A stretch of 64,000 bases of DNA from Lachnospiraceae bacterium M18-1. GTDB taxonomy: Bacteria > Bacillota > Clostridia > Lachnospirales > Lachnospiraceae. A program made the translations under genes and the position numbers. The notes under the pieces are model-generated. The model worked only from the letters and a program-made list of their open reading frames with translations. It was not told the origin of the DNA and made no database searches. This document shows positions 61,708-64,000 of this stretch, in pieces. The stretch lies in NCBI GenBank assembly GCA_000403295.2, contig KE159612.1, positions 231,670-295,669 of the forward strand, read 5' to 3'. Each line of letters opens with the position of its first letter. Positions within the stretch are counted from its first letter, which is position 1.

Positions 61708-62897
61708 GCTTCGGACGCTGCGTGAATCGCATTCAAAATCCAATTCGTACAGTTTTTCCAGGTAAAATGGCGAAGTACCTTTTCATACCCTCTGGTGATA
61801 ATCGCTTCTGCATGTTCGGTATCATGCAGAAGCTTTTCCGCAATCCCCGGAAGCAATTCCAGGTGCTTGAGATCATACAGGGCAATGTCCTCTCCGTCGG
61901 TAAAGTTTTCTGTGATCCATCTGCTGGAATCGGTAAGGGGCATGGAATGCTGAAGCAGTGTATTAAAGATCCGGTCATGCGTTCCTGCCTTAAACCATGG
62001 AAATACATTCAGGTTGATCCTGGCGTCTGCCATATAAGCCAGTGTTTCCATATAGGGGATACGGTCATCAATTCGGTGTACATTTGGATATCCGGCTGAA
62101 CTGTGGTTTTCCCAGCCGCGTCCAAGAAGGTGCAGTTCAAGGCCGGCATCGGCAAGGGCTTTTACTACACGGTCCCTCTGATACATGCGGATAGCCCAGT
62201 CGATAGATTCCGAGCAGCCTAACAGGATTTTCAGGTTCTCCTCTCCGAGTGAAACATTTTTTTCCTTTGCCACATTATAAAAAGCCTGTTCTATTGTAAG
62301 GCTGCTGTCTTTTATAAGACACTCAAAAATAGAAAGATAAAAATTATATACATCCGTACCTTTTTCAAACAGCTCCTCTATTTTTGCAAGCATACTTTCC
62401 GGACGGTAATAAGTACCTGAAAACAAAATGTCATATTTCTTTTCTTTATACGGAATAGCGGGAGCGTTTTTATCCGGCATGATTCCAACGTGGGGCATAA
62501 AATCCACAAAAGCTACGGATTGTCCAAAATATTTTTTTACGTATTCCACATGATCCCGATCACAGCAGAACAGAAGGTAATTCTGGGGATGCTTTTCTAA
62601 TGTGGGATGGAAACGCAAAGGAGGGTCCATCAATATATCTACGACAACTGTCCGGTAAGCATTCCAGATATCAATAAATATATCTTCCCTGGTCCCAAGG
62701 CCGTCAAAGCAGATAGCTGCGTCCACCTTCTCAGCAGCAAATTCTGAAAAATATGCAAGGGAATGGGGGCCTTCTGCCAGCAGGTTTTTAAAATCCAGTA
62801 TAAAAGTTTCATGCCCAAGTGTATGCAATTCAGCTGCCAAAAGATCTGTAAAGCAATTAAAAGATTCCACTTCTGAATAAAATAATGCAATTCTCAT
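61659..62897 (-). CDS. CgeB-like glycosyltransferase family protein
   Basis: This 412-residue protein starts MRIALFYSEVESFN at ATG 62895-62897 with AAGGAGC upstream; an in-frame start at 62951 lacks a site. It has an N-terminal GT-B-like half (CFDGLG, LLFCCDRDHVEYV), a linker with ILFSGTYYRPES, and a C-terminal half with LHLLGRGWENH near 279, ARINLNVFPWFKAGTHDRIFN near 312 and DGEDIALYDL. This matches the CgeB / Glyco_trans_1_2-type family often found near clostridial flagellin genes. Its last 49 bases overlap the convergent fusion gene. It probably belongs with the gene to its right. Confidence 0.78.
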   Translation of the reverse strand: MRIALFYSEVESFNCFTDLLAAELHTLGHETFILDFKNLLAEGPHSLAYFSEFAAEKVDAAICFDGLGTREDIFIDIWNAYRTVVVDILMDPPLRFHPTLEKHPQNYLLFCCDRDHVEYVKKYFGQSVAFVDFMPHVGIMPDKNAPAIPYKEKKYDILFSGTYYRPESMLAKIEELFEKGTDVYNFYLSIFECLIKDSSLTIEQAFYNVAKEKNVSLGEENLKILLGCSESIDWAIRMYQRDRVVKALADAGLELHLLGRGWENHSSAGYPNVHRIDDRIPYMETLAYMADARINLNVFPWFKAGTHDRIFNTLLQHSMPLTDSSRWITENFTDGEDIALYDLKHLELLPGIAEKLLHDTEHAEAIITRGYEKVLRHFTWKNCTNWILNAIHAASEAYSAPLSSASRIQSIR

Positions 62898-63015
62898 TCT
62901 TTCACGCTCCTTATTGCGAATGGATAAGTGGGCTGGATGCTCAAAGAGCATCCAACCGCACAGCTGGAGATTTTTTCTGATGGGCGGTGTTCCATGATGC
63001 AGAATTTCCTTCTTC

Positions 63016-64000
63016 TCATCCGCCGTGCTCCAGTGTTCCGCGGCACAGGATCTCCTGCTTGAGCTTCATGACCTCCGGATCCCCCGGCAAAAGTGCAGCG
63101 AGCTGGTTCACGACTCCCCAGGCTTCCTGCCATTGCTCATGTTCAATCAATCCATAGAGCATCTGCTTTACCTGCCTGCCAAGCAGCTCAAATTCTTCTG
63201 AAACTGGTTGGGGTGTCTGCAGCTTCTCTTCTATATGATTGCTCAGCTTCCCGATAACGGACGACATCTCCGGAAATACCCGTACTGCTTTTTCCAGCAG
63301 GGGGATACATGCCGGATAATTCTCTTTTTCTAAATGCTCCAGGACCGTTTTTATGGCCGACGTGAATTTATATTGGTACGGCAGCGCATAATGATCCGGT
63401 TCATTAAGGAGCTCGCTTCTATATAATGTCTCTGCTTCTGCAGCCACGCTGTCGCAATACTGCTTTAATGGCTCTGCTAACTCCGGCATGCCCATAGCCT
63501 GCTTCAACAGTATCTTTTCCAGAAAGCGCTGTTCCAGCCTCCAGATACAGATCGGATATCTCTGCATTCCCGGACGGAGGTTCTCCAGGAATCCGGGCAT
63601 ATCTGAAGTCTTCGTATGTTCAGCAAGCACTTTTGTACATTCATCCCACGTTTCTATCGTTATTTCCTCCAATAACGGCTCCAGGGAAAATCTGTTTCTT
63701 GCGGCAAGTTCTGCAAGCTGATATAAAAATCCTTCCGGACAGTCGGATATACAGAGCCTATAGTAGTCTTCTGCTTCTGCAGATAGGTGTTTATCCTCCG
63801 CCCACAGTGCCTTTTGAAGGGTGACATAAGGATTGCCTGTCCGAAGTGCGGAATACCCCTCGAGAATCGTCTCTTTTTGCTGCGGATGACTCCATTTCCA
63901 TTTTTCCAGGTTGCCGTATTGCGGCGACACCTGATCCTCCTGATCCCATGGCATCCAGCTGAGTATCTCTTTGATCCGATGCCATTCATCTGTTTCGGAC
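63016..64000 (-). CDS. Helical-repeat (TPR-like) protein, C-terminal part (runs off right edge)
   Basis: The frame is open to the right edge of the window (its first visible residues are SETDEWHRIKEIL), so the true start lies outside. The visible 327 residues are almost entirely helical, with repeats of the type YRLCISDCPEGFLYQLAELA, ENYPACIPLLEKAVRVFPEM and EQWQEAWGVVNQLAALLPGD. These resemble tetratricopeptide repeats. I cannot name a function. The same-strand arrangement 118 bases upstream of the CgeB-like gene suggests a shared operon, possibly a glycosyltransferase with a TPR tail. Confidence 0.65.
   Translation of the reverse strand, partial: SETDEWHRIKEILSWMPWDQEDQVSPQYGNLEKWKWSHPQQKETILEGYSALRTGNPYVTLQKALWAEDKHLSAEAEDYYRLCISDCPEGFLYQLAELAARNRFSLEPLLEEITIETWDECTKVLAEHTKTSDMPGFLENLRPGMQRYPICIWRLEQRFLEKILLKQAMGMPELAEPLKQYCDSVAAEAETLYRSELLNEPDHYALPYQYKFTSAIKTVLEHLEKENYPACIPLLEKAVRVFPEMSSVIGKLSNHIEEKLQTPQPVSEEFELLGRQVKQMLYGLIEHEQWQEAWGVVNQLAALLPGDPEVMKLKQEILCRGTLEHGG

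Noticed and set aside
1..64000. CRISPR array, tRNA, rRNA or prophage
   Set aside because: I saw no regularly spaced direct repeats, cloverleaf or rRNA signatures, or phage structural or integrase genes in the window.

Overview
The window looks like the chromosome of a motile, flagellated member of the Clostridia, most likely Lachnospiraceae. This is an inference from the chemotaxis and flagellar genes with Firmicute-type ribosome binding sites, a YlqG/YlqH-like pair, c-di-GMP-binding PilZ proteins, two AAA-ATPase-like/PD-(D/E)XK genes and a sigma-D-type promoter. No flagellin, rRNA, tRNA or CRISPR array is visible.

Region 1 (1-7200) is motility. A minus-strand operon runs cheA, cheW, cheR, cheB (cheB runs off the left edge). 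Divergent to it are a FliK/YlqG-like gene and an FhlB-like gene that end in a clear terminator. Two PilZ genes follow on the minus strand. Region 2 (7200-14930) has host-like, fairly GC-rich DNA: a nucleotide-sugar dehydrogenase, a metallophosphoesterase-GDPD fusion, an AAA-like ATPase/nuclease gene, and a TagD-type cytidylyltransferase fused to a Gfo/Idh/MocA oxidoreductase. Together, regions 1 and 2 carry at least five short non-coding elements that share GTTAC...GTAAC terminal inverted repeats. Three of them are flanked by perfect 8-bp direct repeats, so they look like a MITE family.

Region 3 (14949-56935) is the centrepiece: about 42 kb of same-strand, tightly packed genes that begin just downstream of a textbook sigma-D (flagellar) promoter, TAAA-N15-GCCGATAC. 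It encodes a CDP-glycerol-type transferase, LicD and TarI/IspD-like enzymes, a Maf/DUF115 flagellin glycosyltransferase-like protein, a NeuA-PseG fusion and a PseI/NeuB synthase for a nonulosonic acid. It also encodes two radical SAM enzymes, an aminotransferase, many methyltransferases, about a dozen glycosyltransferases and two large HAD proteins. The best reading is a flagellin (or other surface) glycosylation island. It becomes abruptly AT-rich in the middle of its first gene and returns to host composition near 55 kb.

Two things stand out. First, one small Rossmann-like module (YGAGxxG start, about 90 residues) is attached to 22 different enzymes in the island and just beyond it, and occurs once alone behind a membrane anchor. 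It is C-terminal in every family 2 glycosyltransferase and both HAD proteins, and N-terminal in nearly all methyltransferases and GT-B-type enzymes. Second, the only poly-G tracts of 8 or more lie in three of these module-methyltransferase genes. Two have 9 G and are in frame. The third has 8 G and is split into two overlapping reading frames. This is what slipped-strand ON/OFF phase variation looks like.

Region 4 (56936-64000) has a second AAA-like gene with its own promoter and a 974-residue methyltransferase-LicD-module fusion. Two minus-strand genes follow, a CgeB-like glycosyltransferase and the end of a helical-repeat protein that is cut by the right edge.
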